DNA of 64,000 bases from Faecalitalea cylindroides ATCC 27803 (GTDB lineage Bacteria; Bacillota_I; Bacilli_A; Erysipelotrichales; Erysipelotrichaceae): the NCBI RefSeq assembly GCF_000469305.1, contig NZ_KI270990.1:1-64000 (forward strand), in the 5' to 3' direction. A model generated the notes under the pieces. It was given only the letters and a program-made list of their open reading frames with translations, was not told the DNA's origin and did not search any database. Numbering within the stretch: position 1 is the stretch's first letter; each line of letters opens with the position of its first letter. A program made the position numbers and the translations under genes. Of this stretch, positions 1 through 8,162 are shown one piece after another.

Positions 1-1490
1 CAATACACCGCAGAAGTGTGGATGCCCGCCACCAAAAGGTCTTGTTTTCTTATGTTATAGACTGTTCACTAAAAAACGAAAAAAAAGTTTTAAAACACAA
101 AGATGTTCAACCCTGTCCAGATGAAACATATCATTTTGTTTCCAGTGGCACTCGGATAATGAATACAAGACCAGTTGTCGTAGGATTTGGACCAGCTGGT
201 ATGTTTGCATCATTGATCCTGGCTGAAGCAGGATATCAACCTATTGTAGTTGAGCGTGGCAGTATGGTTTCTCTTCGCAAAGAAAAAGTAGATACTTTTT
301 GGCAAACAGGAAAGTTGGATCCAGAATGCAATGTTCAGTTTGGAGAAGGTGGTGCCGGGGCTTTTTCAGATGGGAAATTAACGACGCGTTCTAAAGATTC
401 AAGAGCACGAAAAGTTTTAGAAGAATTGGTGGATTTTGGCGCTAAAGAAGATATCCTAATCGATGCTCATCCACATATTGGAACGGATGCCTTTTTAAAG
501 ATCATTGAGAATTGTCGTAAGAAGATCATTGATCTTGGTGGAACATTTTATTTTGATACGTGTTTAAAAGATATAAAGACAAAACAAAATAAACTGGCAG
601 AAATTAAGATCAACGATACATGGATCCCCTGTGAAAATATGATCTTAACAATTGGGCATAGCGCAACCGATACGATTCGAATGTTACATCAAAACGGAGT
701 TATGATGGAAAATAAACCGTATGCGATCGGCGTACGTATTGAACATAAACAAGAATATATCAATCGTGCTATGTTGAAAGACTATGCTACAGATCCTAGA
801 TTGATTCCAGCTAGATATCAGTTAACACATACAGCTTCTAATAATAAAGGTGTCTATACATTCTGCATGTGTCCGGGTGGGTATGTTATTCCTTCCAGCA
901 GTTCTAAAGAAAAGCTTGTGGTCAATGGAATGAGTTATGCATCAAGGAGTGGAGAAAATGCAAACAGTGCTTTACTAGTACAGGTCAATGAAGAAGACTA
1001 TGGAAATGAGCTTTTTGCGGGATTACAGTATCAGGAAGACTTGGAAATAAAAGCGTATCATATGGCTGGTGATTACAAGGTTTGTTTGCAATTGGCAAAA
1101 GATTATTTAGAGAATAAGGTTTCGGTTCGTTTGGATGATGTAAAACCAACTTATGCCTTGGGATATCAATTTGTCGATTTAAATGAATTGTTTGATCCAG
1201 CAATCAATCAGGCGTTACATGAAGCCTTGCTTGCTTTTGAAAAACGTGTTCCAGGCTTTGTCAGCGAAGGAGCTTTATTAAGTGCTGTTGAATCAAGAAG
1301 CAGTTCTAGTGTTCGGATCATTCGTGATCATGATCTTCAATCTAACATTCAAGGGATCTATCCTGGAGGTGAAGGTGCTGGATATGCTGGTGGCATTATG
1401 ACAAGTGCTATTGATGGAATAAAATGCGCAGAAAGTATTATTTGCCGATACCAAAAACATGATACAATGAAGCAGAAAACGGAGGGATGA
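1..1490 (+). CDS. NAD(P)/FAD-dependent dehydrogenase, COG2509-type (5' end outside window)
   Basis: The reading frame is open from the first bases of the window. The residues before the first possible start (GTG at 18) read IHRRS, leading into VDARHQK, which resembles the conserved N-terminal region of this family, so the true start lies upstream and the gene is cut. A dinucleotide-binding motif GFGPAGMFAS follows about 55 residues in, then VERG, the usual end of the second strand. A Gly-rich flavin-contact stretch (PGGEGAGYAGG) sits near the C-terminus, as in FAD-dependent uncharacterised dehydrogenases. The physiological substrate of this family is not established. The stop at 1488-1490 overlaps the ribosome-binding region of yqeG, so the two are probably co-transcribed. 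Confidence 0.85.
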   Translation, partial: IHRRSVDARHQKVLFSYVIDCSLKNEKKVLKHKDVQPCPDETYHFVSSGTRIMNTRPVVVGFGPAGMFASLILAEAGYQPIVVERGSMVSLRKEKVDTFWQTGKLDPECNVQFGEGGAGAFSDGKLTTRSKDSRARKVLEELVDFGAKEDILIDAHPHIGTDAFLKIIENCRKKIIDLGGTFYFDTCLKDIKTKQNKLAEIKINDTWIPCENMILTIGHSATDTIRMLHQNGVMMENKPYAIGVRIEHKQEYINRAMLKDYATDPRLIPARYQLTHTASNNKGVYTFCMCPGGYVIPSSSSKEKLVVNGMSYASRSGENANSALLVQVNEEDYGNELFAGLQYQEDLEIKAYHMAGDYKVCLQLAKDYLENKVSVRLDDVKPTYALGYQFVDLNELFDPAINQALHEALLAFEKRVPGFVSEGALLSAVESRSSSSVRIIRDHDLQSNIQGIYPGGEGAGYAGGIMTSAIDGIKCAESIICRYQKHDTMKQKTEG

Positions 1491-1491
1491 G

Positions 1492-2016
1492 ATGGCTTTA
1501 TTAAAACCAAAATACTATGTTTCCAGTTTTGAACATATGTCGATCGAGCGTTTAAAACAACAGGGGATCAAGCTGTTATTATGCGATATTGATAATACAT
1601 TGGTTTCTTATGATGAAAAACATCCAAGTCCTTCTGTTATTGCGTTTATTGATCGCGTAAAAAGTTCTGGAATTGAAGTGGCTCTTTGTTCAAATGCAAC
1701 CAAGGAGAGGGCAACACGGTTTTCCAAGGATCTAAATGTGTCCACAACTTATTATTTTTCCATGAAACCATTACCGAAGAACTTTATTCAAGCAATGAAA
1801 AAACATAATTTAAAAGCTAATCAGGTTGCCATTATTGGTGATCAGATGTTTACAGATATATTAGGTGGAAATCTTGCTGGACTTTATACGATATTGACTG
1901 CGCCAATCGCAGTGAAAGATAGAGGAGTTACGAAGATCAATCGTTTCTTTGAAAATATTGTATATAAAGTGTTAGAGCATAAAGGAGATTTTAAGAGAGG
2001 TGAATTCGATGACTAA
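1492..2016 (+). CDS. yqeG: YqeG family HAD IIIA-type phosphatase
   Basis: 174 residues, the normal length for YqeG. The HAD motif I, DIDNTLVSYD, lies at about residues 32-41 with the two catalytic Asp residues. Motif II (CSNAT) and motif IV (IIGDQMFTDILGGN) follow. It is a small HAD phosphatase without a cap, related to mitochondrial phosphatidylglycerophosphatase Gep4; its role in bacteria is not firmly known. A GGAGGG ribosome-binding site at 1481-1486 serves the ATG at 1492. It starts the conserved yqeGH-yhbY-nadD-yqeK-rsfS-yqeM order of Firmicutes, here without aroE, and its end overlaps the start of yqeH by 8 bases. Confidence 0.93.
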   Translation: MALLKPKYYVSSFEHMSIERLKQQGIKLLLCDIDNTLVSYDEKHPSPSVIAFIDRVKSSGIEVALCSNATKERATRFSKDLNVSTTYYFSMKPLPKNFIQAMKKHNLKANQVAIIGDQMFTDILGGNLAGLYTILTAPIAVKDRGVTKINRFFENIVYKVLEHKGDFKRGEFDD

Positions 2017-3088
2017 ATATTGTAAAGGATGTGGCGCAAAGCTGCAAAACGACGATAAAGATGCAATTGGGTATGTTCCTACACTGGATGCATCGTATTG
2101 TGAAAGATGTTTTCGAATTCGTCATTATGGAGACGTAACTATTTCCATGGCACAGAAAATTGAATCCAATCAAACGCTGGATAAGATTGCCAAAGTCAAA
2201 GGAGTAATCTTTTGGGTGGTCGATCTTTTTGCGTTTGAATCGAACATGATTTCTCGTTTGAATCAAAAATTGGATACTGATGAAATTGTTCTTGTCTTAA
2301 CTAAACGTGATGTTCTACCTAAAACATTAAGTGATAAAAAGATTCTTGAATTTGTCAATCGTCGCTTAGATGAAGAAGGAATCAAAGTAAAAGATATCGT
2401 GATTTGTGGATATCTTTTAAAGCATAATGAACAGTCAAAGGCCTGCATTGATGAAATCTATTCCAAGATACAAATGTATCGTAAAGGAAGAGATATTGTC
2501 TTTATGGGGGTTGCCAATGCAGGAAAATCAACCATCTTAAATCAACTGCTGGCTATGGAAGATCTAACGACATCTAGACATCCTGGTACAACATTGGACC
2601 TTGTGCCAATTGAACAAGAGGGATATACGATTTATGATACGCCGGGAATTGAAAATCATCATAGTGTATTGACTTTTTTAAATTCAAAAGATTTAAAAAT
2701 GGTGATTCCAACCAAACCAATTAAGCCATTTGTTTCTCAGATTTATGAAGATCAGTCTTTTGCAGCAGCTGGGCTTGCAAGGCTGGATATCGTAGTAAAA
2801 GGAAAAGCTAGTGTAGTTGGTTATTTCTCACGCTCTTTATCGATTCATAGAGGAAAGTTGGAAAATGCGGATAATCTTTGGAACAAACATTTAAATGAAA
2901 TGCTGGTTCCTTGTCTAGATACTTCTATGTTGACAATGCATACATTCCAGGCACCAAAAGTAACAAATGAAAAATTGGATGTCGTGATCCATGGACTTGG
3001 ATGGTTTTGTATAAGTGGACAGATTCAAGATGTTTATGTCCGTGTTCATAAAGGCATCAATGTTACATTCAGAAAGGCGATGATCTAA
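2009..3088 (+). CDS. yqeH: Ribosome biogenesis GTPase YqeH (circularly permuted)
   Basis: 359 residues. An N-terminal zinc finger (CKGC at residues 5-8 and CERC at about 32-35) is followed by a GTPase domain whose motifs are permuted: the G4-like TKRD near residue 96 precedes the P-loop GVANAGKST near 166 and the G3 motif DTPG near 211. Permuted GTPases with this finger are YqeH/YlqF relatives, and YqeH is needed for 30S subunit assembly in Bacillus. I chose the ATG at 2009 rather than an in-frame GTG at 2000 because the AGAGAGG at 1994-2000 is then correctly spaced. It overlaps yqeG and touches yhbY (TAATG), which indicates translational coupling. Confidence 0.95.
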   Translation: MTKYCKGCGAKLQNDDKDAIGYVPTLDASYCERCFRIRHYGDVTISMAQKIESNQTLDKIAKVKGVIFWVVDLFAFESNMISRLNQKLDTDEIVLVLTKRDVLPKTLSDKKILEFVNRRLDEEGIKVKDIVICGYLLKHNEQSKACIDEIYSKIQMYRKGRDIVFMGVANAGKSTILNQLLAMEDLTTSRHPGTTLDLVPIEQEGYTIYDTPGIENHHSVLTFLNSKDLKMVIPTKPIKPFVSQIYEDQSFAAAGLARLDIVVKGKASVVGYFSRSLSIHRGKLENADNLWNKHLNEMLVPCLDTSMLTMHTFQAPKVTNEKLDVVIHGLGWFCISGQIQDVYVRVHKGINVTFRKAMI

Positions 3089-3378
3089 TGTTAAATAATA
3101 AAGATAAAAAATATTTACGAAAATTAAGCATGTCATATAGACCTCTTTTCCAAATTGGTAAAGATGGAATCAGCTATAATTTGATCAAAACAATCAGTGA
3201 TTCTTTAGAAGCTCACGAGCTTGTCAAATGCAATCTGTTACAGACATGTCCAATTGATACAAGAGAAGCGGCTATTGAGTGTGCCAGCAATACTCATAGT
3301 GAGATCGTACACATTGTAGGACATACATTTGTATTATATCGTCGCTCTAAAGAAAACAAGCTGGGGCTTAAAAAATGA
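3088..3378 (+). CDS. yhbY: YhbY/CRM-domain ribosome assembly RNA-binding protein
   Basis: 96 residues, the full length of the single-domain CRM family (YhbY of E. coli, YqeI of Bacillus). The hallmark LFQIGKDGIS near residues 15-24 matches the conserved GK-x-G loop, and the C-terminal region IVGHTFVLYRR is the conserved last strand. CRM domains bind RNA; YhbY associates with pre-50S particles. The ATG overlaps the yqeH stop by one base, and its own end overlaps the nadD start by 4 bases, so it is embedded in the ribosome and NAD operon. Confidence 0.94.
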   Translation: MLNNKDKKYLRKLSMSYRPLFQIGKDGISYNLIKTISDSLEAHELVKCNLLQTCPIDTREAAIECASNTHSEIVHIVGHTFVLYRRSKENKLGLKK

Positions 3379-4391
3379 GAATTGCGATCATAGGAGGGTC
3401 TTTTGATCCAATTCATTATGGCCATATCCATATGGGACTGGAGTCAATCAAACAATTGAAGGTGGACGAAGTCTGGTTCATGCCTACGAAGATCACGCCA
3501 CTAAAAGATCGTGAATTAACAAGCGTTGAAGATCGTGTGTCTATGATCAAGCTTGCGATTGAACCATATGCCAATTTCAAACTTTGTACACTGGAGTTAG
3601 AGCGTGAAGAGAAAAGTTATACAATCGATACATTAAGAGAATTAAAGAAACGATATAAACATGAATTCTATTGGATCATAGGCAATGATCAACTTGAACA
3701 GTTTAATCGCTGGAAAGACCCAGAAAAACTCGTCAAGATGGCTCAGTTTGTTTGTTTTGATCGAGACCATATGTTGACAAAGACATCTTATGATATTAAA
3801 AGATTACATATGGAATGCATGCCGGTCTCTAGTTCTGAGATTCGTATGGGAAATAAATTGAATTATTTACCATCGAAGGTTTTAGATTACATATATGCGA
3901 ATAGGTTATATGTTAAAGAATTTGTAGCCAGCCGTGTACCTGAACATCGTTATAGGCATTCACTATCTGTTGCCAACCTTTGTGAAGAATTTGCCCGAAA
4001 TAATGGTTTGGATGTCAATGTAGCGTATTATATTGGGTTATTTCACGATGTATGCAAGGCAATGCCTAAAGATCGAATGTTATGCTGGATCAAGGCTATC
4101 TGCCCAGAAAATGAAAAATATGCTCCTCCAGTATGGCACGGTTTTGTAGGGGCAGAAGTTGTAGATCGCATCTTTTATATCAAAGACTGGCGCATCAAAA
4201 ACGCTATTTATCATCATGTGCTTGGAACAAGTACAGATCCATACGCAATGGCGGTTTTCTGTGCAGACAAATTAGATCCGTTAAGAGACTATGATACCAG
4301 TAAAGGTATCCAGCTTTGTAAGCAAGATTTATATAAGGGCTTTTTAAAAGTAAAAGAAGATAATGAACGATATCTTCAGAAAGGAAAGTAA
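3375..4391 (+). CDS. nadD: NadD-YqeK fusion: nicotinate-nucleotide adenylyltransferase plus HD-domain phosphohydrolase
   Basis: 338 residues, about the sum of NadD (about 190) and YqeK (about 150-185). The N-terminal half has the nucleotidyltransferase motif GGSFDPIHYGH (residues 7-17) and the late SSSEIR motif near 153, which identify NadD, the enzyme that makes deamido-NAD from nicotinate mononucleotide and ATP. From about residue 188 an HD domain follows: RYRHSLSVA, FHDVCKAM and HHVLG supply the metal-binding His/Asp set of YqeK, a symmetrical Ap4A hydrolase in characterised members. In Bacillus these are separate neighbouring genes; here no stop or start is visible between them. It lies between yhbY and rsfS, the expected place. 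Confidence 0.93.
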   Translation: MRIAIIGGSFDPIHYGHIHMGLESIKQLKVDEVWFMPTKITPLKDRELTSVEDRVSMIKLAIEPYANFKLCTLELEREEKSYTIDTLRELKKRYKHEFYWIIGNDQLEQFNRWKDPEKLVKMAQFVCFDRDHMLTKTSYDIKRLHMECMPVSSSEIRMGNKLNYLPSKVLDYIYANRLYVKEFVASRVPEHRYRHSLSVANLCEEFARNNGLDVNVAYYIGLFHDVCKAMPKDRMLCWIKAICPENEKYAPPVWHGFVGAEVVDRIFYIKDWRIKNAIYHHVLGTSTDPYAMAVFCADKLDPLRDYDTSKGIQLCKQDLYKGFLKVKEDNERYLQKGK

Positions 4392-4392
4392 A

Positions 4393-4731
4393 GTGGAATT
4401 TAAAGAAATCGTATTAAAGGCAATTAGCGAGAAAAAAGGGTTTGATATTAAAGAATATGATACACGTAGTTTGACTCCATTTATGGATAGCATGATTGTT
4501 GTAAGTACGACCAATATTCGTCAAAACAATGCAATAGCGCAGAATATTAAGGATCGTTTAAAGGAGAATGGATTTGATGGTACGATTCGTATCGAAGGAA
4601 ATGCCGATTCAAAATGGCTTTTGATCGATCTAAAAGAAATTGTTGTACAGCTGTTTGTCAAGGATGAAAGGCAGGTGTATCAGCTGGATCGTTTGTATCG
4701 AGATGTTCCAGTCATTGAATATGATTTATGA
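4393..4731 (+). CDS. rsfS: Ribosomal silencing factor RsfS
   Basis: With the GTG start at 4393 the product is 112 residues, the normal size. That start is preceded by AAGGAAAG (4381-4388); an upstream ATG at 4363 would add a poor ten-residue extension overlapping nadD-yqeK. The core pattern KGFDIKEYDTRS, MIVVSTTNIRQNNAIA and the C-terminal block DSKWLLIDLKEIVVQLF is typical of the RsfS/Iojap family. The protein binds uL14 on the 50S subunit and blocks subunit joining during starvation. Its end overlaps the start of yqeM by 11 bases. Confidence 0.92.
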   Translation: MEFKEIVLKAISEKKGFDIKEYDTRSLTPFMDSMIVVSTTNIRQNNAIAQNIKDRLKENGFDGTIRIEGNADSKWLLIDLKEIVVQLFVKDERQVYQLDRLYRDVPVIEYDL

Positions 4732-5422
4732 TACATTAGCGCAATATTATGATGCCTTAGTAAAAGATGAAGAGGCATCCAGAATGTGGGTGGATTGGAT
4801 TGAATCCAAATGCAGTCCCTGCGATGTGCTTGAACTGGCCTGTGGCAGCGGAGAAATTACCGAAATGCTGGTACAGGATGGTTTTGATGTTTCTGCCCTT
4901 GATCTTTCTGATGAAATGATCGAACAGGCAAAACAAAAAGATACGGATAATAAGATTCAATTTTATTGTCAGGATATGAAAGACTTATCTAATTTTTCTA
5001 AGTTTAGTGCAATCTTTTGTCTTTGTGACAGTTTTAATTACCTGCTTGAAAAAGAAGAGGTTTCTAAATTTTTTAAAGAGGTCTCTGACCATTTAAAAGA
5101 TCAAGGATATTTTTTCTTTGATACTCATTCACTGGATCGCCTGGAAGAGTTTGAAGATGAGTTTAATGAAACAGGCTCTTTTGAAGACTGCGATTATCAA
5201 TGGTCGATCATGAGTGAAGATGATCTGATCTATCAGGATTTTGCGTTTTATTTTCAGGAAGGACATATTGTTCAAGAACATCATATTCAAAGGGTATATG
5301 ATCCAGTCTGGTTAGAAAAAGAATTATCAAAACACTTTAATATTCTTTCCGTTAAAACAGATTTTGATCTTGAAGGAATTCAGGAAGGCGAAAAGTATTT
5401 TTATATTTGCCAAAAGAAATAA
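4721..5422 (+). CDS. yqeM: YqeM-like class I SAM-dependent methyltransferase
   Basis: 233 residues from the ATG at 4721 (MIYDTLAQYYDAL), which is the usual YqeM opening; longer in-frame starts lie inside rsfS and are unlikely. Methyltransferase motif I is VLELACGSGEI near residues 38-48, the acidic residue ending strand 2 is in ALDLSDEMI, and a post-motif LCDSFNYLL follows. The substrate of YqeM is not known; it is placed after rsfS in many Firmicutes, which suggests a ribosome- or tRNA-related role, but that is inference. Nine bases separate it from udk. Confidence 0.88.
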   Translation: MIYDTLAQYYDALVKDEEASRMWVDWIESKCSPCDVLELACGSGEITEMLVQDGFDVSALDLSDEMIEQAKQKDTDNKIQFYCQDMKDLSNFSKFSAIFCLCDSFNYLLEKEEVSKFFKEVSDHLKDQGYFFFDTHSLDRLEEFEDEFNETGSFEDCDYQWSIMSEDDLIYQDFAFYFQEGHIVQEHHIQRVYDPVWLEKELSKHFNILSVKTDFDLEGIQEGEKYFYICQKK

Positions 5423-5431
5423 GGGATATAT

Positions 5432-6037
5432 ATGATTATAGGAATAGCTGGAGGCAGTGGTTCAGGAAAGACAACTTTTACCAACGCTATAAAAGAAATG
5501 TTTAAAGAGGATGTTTTGATCATCCGTCATGATGATTATTATAAAGATCATTCAAATTTGAGTTTTGAAGAAAAAAAGCATATTAATTATGATCATCCAG
5601 ATGCATTGGAAACGAATTTGTTGGTGGAACATGTAAAACAATTAAAAGATGGTCAACCGATTGAAAAACCACTATATGATTTTTCGACTCATGATCGAAA
5701 AGGCAGTGAAATGATTTTTCCTAAAAAGATCATTATTTTAGAGGGTATCCTTATATTAGAAAGCGAAGCATTAAGGAACTTGATAGATATAAAAGTTTAT
5801 GTAGATGCGACAAGTGATGAAAGAATTTTACGGCGGATTCTTCGTGATACGAAAAAACGAGGTAGAACTCTTGAAAATATATGCGATCAATATTTAAAAA
5901 CTGTGAGACCTATGCATGAAAAATATGTTGAGCCTACAAGAAAATATGCGGATATCATTATAAATGGTGGGATGAATAAAATGGCTCTTGAGTTAATCAG
6001 GACAAAAATAGAGTCAGTTTTACAGGAGGAAGTATGA
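5432..6037 (+). CDS. udk: Uridine kinase
   Basis: 201 residues. The P-loop GIAGGSGSGKTTF is at residues 4-16, followed by HDDYYKDHSN and NYDHPDALE, which are hallmarks of uridine/cytidine kinase (phosphoribulokinase fold). It phosphorylates uridine and cytidine to UMP and CMP with ATP or GTP, in pyrimidine salvage. The lid region with RDTKKRGR and a C-terminal EPTRKYADIIINGG are also present. It ends in an ATGA overlap with mtnN. Confidence 0.95.
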   Translation: MIIGIAGGSGSGKTTFTNAIKEMFKEDVLIIRHDDYYKDHSNLSFEEKKHINYDHPDALETNLLVEHVKQLKDGQPIEKPLYDFSTHDRKGSEMIFPKKIIILEGILILESEALRNLIDIKVYVDATSDERILRRILRDTKKRGRTLENICDQYLKTVRPMHEKYVEPTRKYADIIINGGMNKMALELIRTKIESVLQEEV

Positions 6038-6708
6038 TTGGAATTTTAGCAGCCATGGATACAGAAGTAGAAGCTATCAAAAATATCATGGAAATAAAAA
6101 AAGAAGAATTGTATCAGGGAATGAATTTTACCTATGGTACAATTGAAAATAAAGAAGTCGTTTTATGCAAATGTGGCGTAGGAAAGTGCCTTGCGAGTAT
6201 GAGTGCTACTTTGTTATGTACAAAAGAAAAACTGTCTGCTTTGATTAACGTTGGTGTTGCCGGTGGTTTGAAGGAAGATCAAAATGTATTGGATATTGTG
6301 ATTTCAGATAAAATAGTTCAGGCAGACTATGATACCTCTCCTATTGATGGGGATGATGGTATTGGGCTTGTGTTTGAAGCGGATGAAAAACTTAAGGAAA
6401 CGTGTATCGAAGCTGCCAAAAAGGCAAAAATCACCTATCATGTTGGAACAATAGCCTCACAGGATATATTTATGGCAAGAAAAGAAGACTATGATAGATT
6501 AATGACAAAATTTGCCGATTCAGCTTGTTCAGAGATGGAAGGTGGAGCTATAGGGCAGATTGCTCATGTTTTCAATGTTCCCGTGTTGATCGTTCGCTCT
6601 TTAAGTGATGTCGTAGATCATCATGATAATCCAATGGAGTTTACAACATATGCTCAAATTGCATCGAAACAAGCTGCAACTTTGATCAAAGAGATGATGA
6701 GATCCTGA
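6034..6708 (+). CDS. mtnN: 5'-methylthioadenosine/S-adenosylhomocysteine nucleosidase
   Basis: 224 residues. The start MIGILAAMDTEVEAI, the central NVGVAGGL and the catalytic region CSEMEGGAIGQIAH followed by RSLSDVVD (catalytic Asp) are the conserved MtnN/Pfs signature. It cleaves adenine from methylthioadenosine and S-adenosylhomocysteine, recycling products of SAM-dependent reactions such as that of the nearby methyltransferase. Its stop codon lies in the loop of the terminator at 6700-6725, so it is the last gene of the run. Confidence 0.95.
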   Translation: MIGILAAMDTEVEAIKNIMEIKKEELYQGMNFTYGTIENKEVVLCKCGVGKCLASMSATLLCTKEKLSALINVGVAGGLKEDQNVLDIVISDKIVQADYDTSPIDGDDGIGLVFEADEKLKETCIEAAKKAKITYHVGTIASQDIFMARKEDYDRLMTKFADSACSEMEGGAIGQIAHVFNVPVLIVRSLSDVVDHHDNPMEFTTYAQIASKQAATLIKEMMRS

Positions 6709-6725
6709 GGGATCTTTTTTTTTTT
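6700..6725 (+). terminator. Intrinsic terminator after mtnN
   Basis: The stem AGATCC (6700-6705) pairs with GGATCT (6710-6715), loop TGAG, followed by an 11-base T run. The mtnN stop codon sits in the loop. Confidence 0.85.
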
Positions 6726-6902
6726 CAGATTAATTTAGGGGATTGTTGATATGATCGTAAAGTATAAGTTCATAAGAGAATCTGACAATTTGTGTCAGAA
6801 AGTATCCTGTTATTCTTAAAAACTGACCACTTATTCTTATGTTCTTGATACATCAAAATCAGTTGACTATGATAGTACGCGTTAGAAAGTAAGGCGATGA
6901 TC

Positions 6903-8162
6903 ATGATTTTAAAGAATATCTCCGAGGAGGAATTTAGTAATTTTTATGAGAATTTTGAACAAAAATGTTTTTGGCAATCAGTTTCAATGGCTCATTTTGA
7001 GTCTTCTCATGGATGGAGCATTCATTATTTAGGCTTTTATGATGAGGATGTGATTCGTGCAGCTACAGTATTAATTTCTAAAAATGTTATGGGTAAGTAT
7101 GCTCTTTTTGAGTCGTTACGTGGTTTTTTGATTGACTATGACGATCTTGATTTAATGGATGCATTTTTAAATGAGTTAAAAATATATCTTCATGCGCATA
7201 ATTGTTTATATATGAAGATCGATCCATATTGTGAATATCAGCCTCATGATAAAGATGGGAATGCCATAGAAGGCTATAGAAGAGATGACTTGATAGATTT
7301 GTTTGAAAAACATGGTTTTATTCATCAAGGATTTCGTAATGGGTCGGATAATAATTATGAACCGCGTTGGATGTCTATACTGCCATTGGAAGGCAAAGAT
7401 GAAGAGGATATTTTAAAAAAATGTGATTCAAAGACTCGACAAAATATTGTCAACACACAAAAAACCGGCCTAAAAATAGACCGTCTAAATAAATCGGAGC
7501 TATATCGCTTGCATGATATGGTTTCCACAACTGGCAAGCGGCGTCATTTTCTAAATCCAGATCTTTCGTACTATACCGATTTTATGACAAGTTTTCATGA
7601 AAATATGCAGGCATATTGTGTATATTTGGATACAAAAGATTACTATGAGCGTTACAAAAAGAATTATGAAGAACTTATAAAAGAAAAAGAACATATATAC
7701 AAGCTGATTGAGGAAACAGATTCCAAAAAGAATCGTTCAAAATTAAAGAATTGTGAGAACAAAATCACAGCGGCTTTGAAACGAATTGATGAAGCTAAAA
7801 AACTTAGAGAAGAGTATGGCGATAAAATTGATTTAGCAGCTGCCATGTATGTTATTACTGATCGTGAAATTGTATATTTATTTAGTGGGTCTAATGATAC
7901 GTTTAAACATTTTAAAGCAGCCTATGCTTTGCAGTGGTATATGATCAAATATGGTATTGAGCATCATATCAAGCGCTATAATTTTTATGGCATTAGTGGA
8001 ATTTTTTCACCTGAAGATGAAGAATATGGAGTATATCTTTTTAAAAAGGGTTTTGATGCAGATGTTATCGAACTTATAGGAAATTTTGAATATATAGATC
8101 GAAAAAGAACATATACAGTTTATGAAGATCTAAGAAGAATCAAGCATCTTGTACGTAAATAA
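6903..8162 (+). CDS. FemA/FemX-type peptidoglycan bridge aminoacyltransferase
   Basis: 419 residues from the ATG at 6903, which has an AAGG at 6891-6894 at good distance; an ATG at 6897 is too close. The sequence has the FemABX layout: two GNAT-like halves, a central LPLEG..LKKCDSKTRQNI motif, and a helical coiled-coil arm rich in Lys/Glu (about residues 245-305) like the tRNA-binding arm of FemA. The late FYGISGIF and GVYLFKKGFDADVIELIG match the conserved C-terminal block. Such enzymes add amino acids from aminoacyl-tRNA to the stem peptide of lipid II. The amino acid is not predictable. It overlaps the convergent minus-strand gene by 23 bp with no terminator between. Confidence 0.88.
   Translation: MILKNISEEEFSNFYENFEQKCFWQSVSMAHFESSHGWSIHYLGFYDEDVIRAATVLISKNVMGKYALFESLRGFLIDYDDLDLMDAFLNELKIYLHAHNCLYMKIDPYCEYQPHDKDGNAIEGYRRDDLIDLFEKHGFIHQGFRNGSDNNYEPRWMSILPLEGKDEEDILKKCDSKTRQNIVNTQKTGLKIDRLNKSELYRLHDMVSTTGKRRHFLNPDLSYYTDFMTSFHENMQAYCVYLDTKDYYERYKKNYEELIKEKEHIYKLIEETDSKKNRSKLKNCENKITAALKRIDEAKKLREEYGDKIDLAAAMYVITDREIVYLFSGSNDTFKHFKAAYALQWYMIKYGIEHHIKRYNFYGISGIFSPEDEEYGVYLFKKGFDADVIELIGNFEYIDRKRTYTVYEDLRRIKHLVRK

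Noticed and set aside
4363-4392. Upstream ATG start for rsfS
   Set aside because: It adds ten residues unlike the family and overlaps nadD-yqeK; GTG 4393 has the better ribosome-binding site and start sequence.
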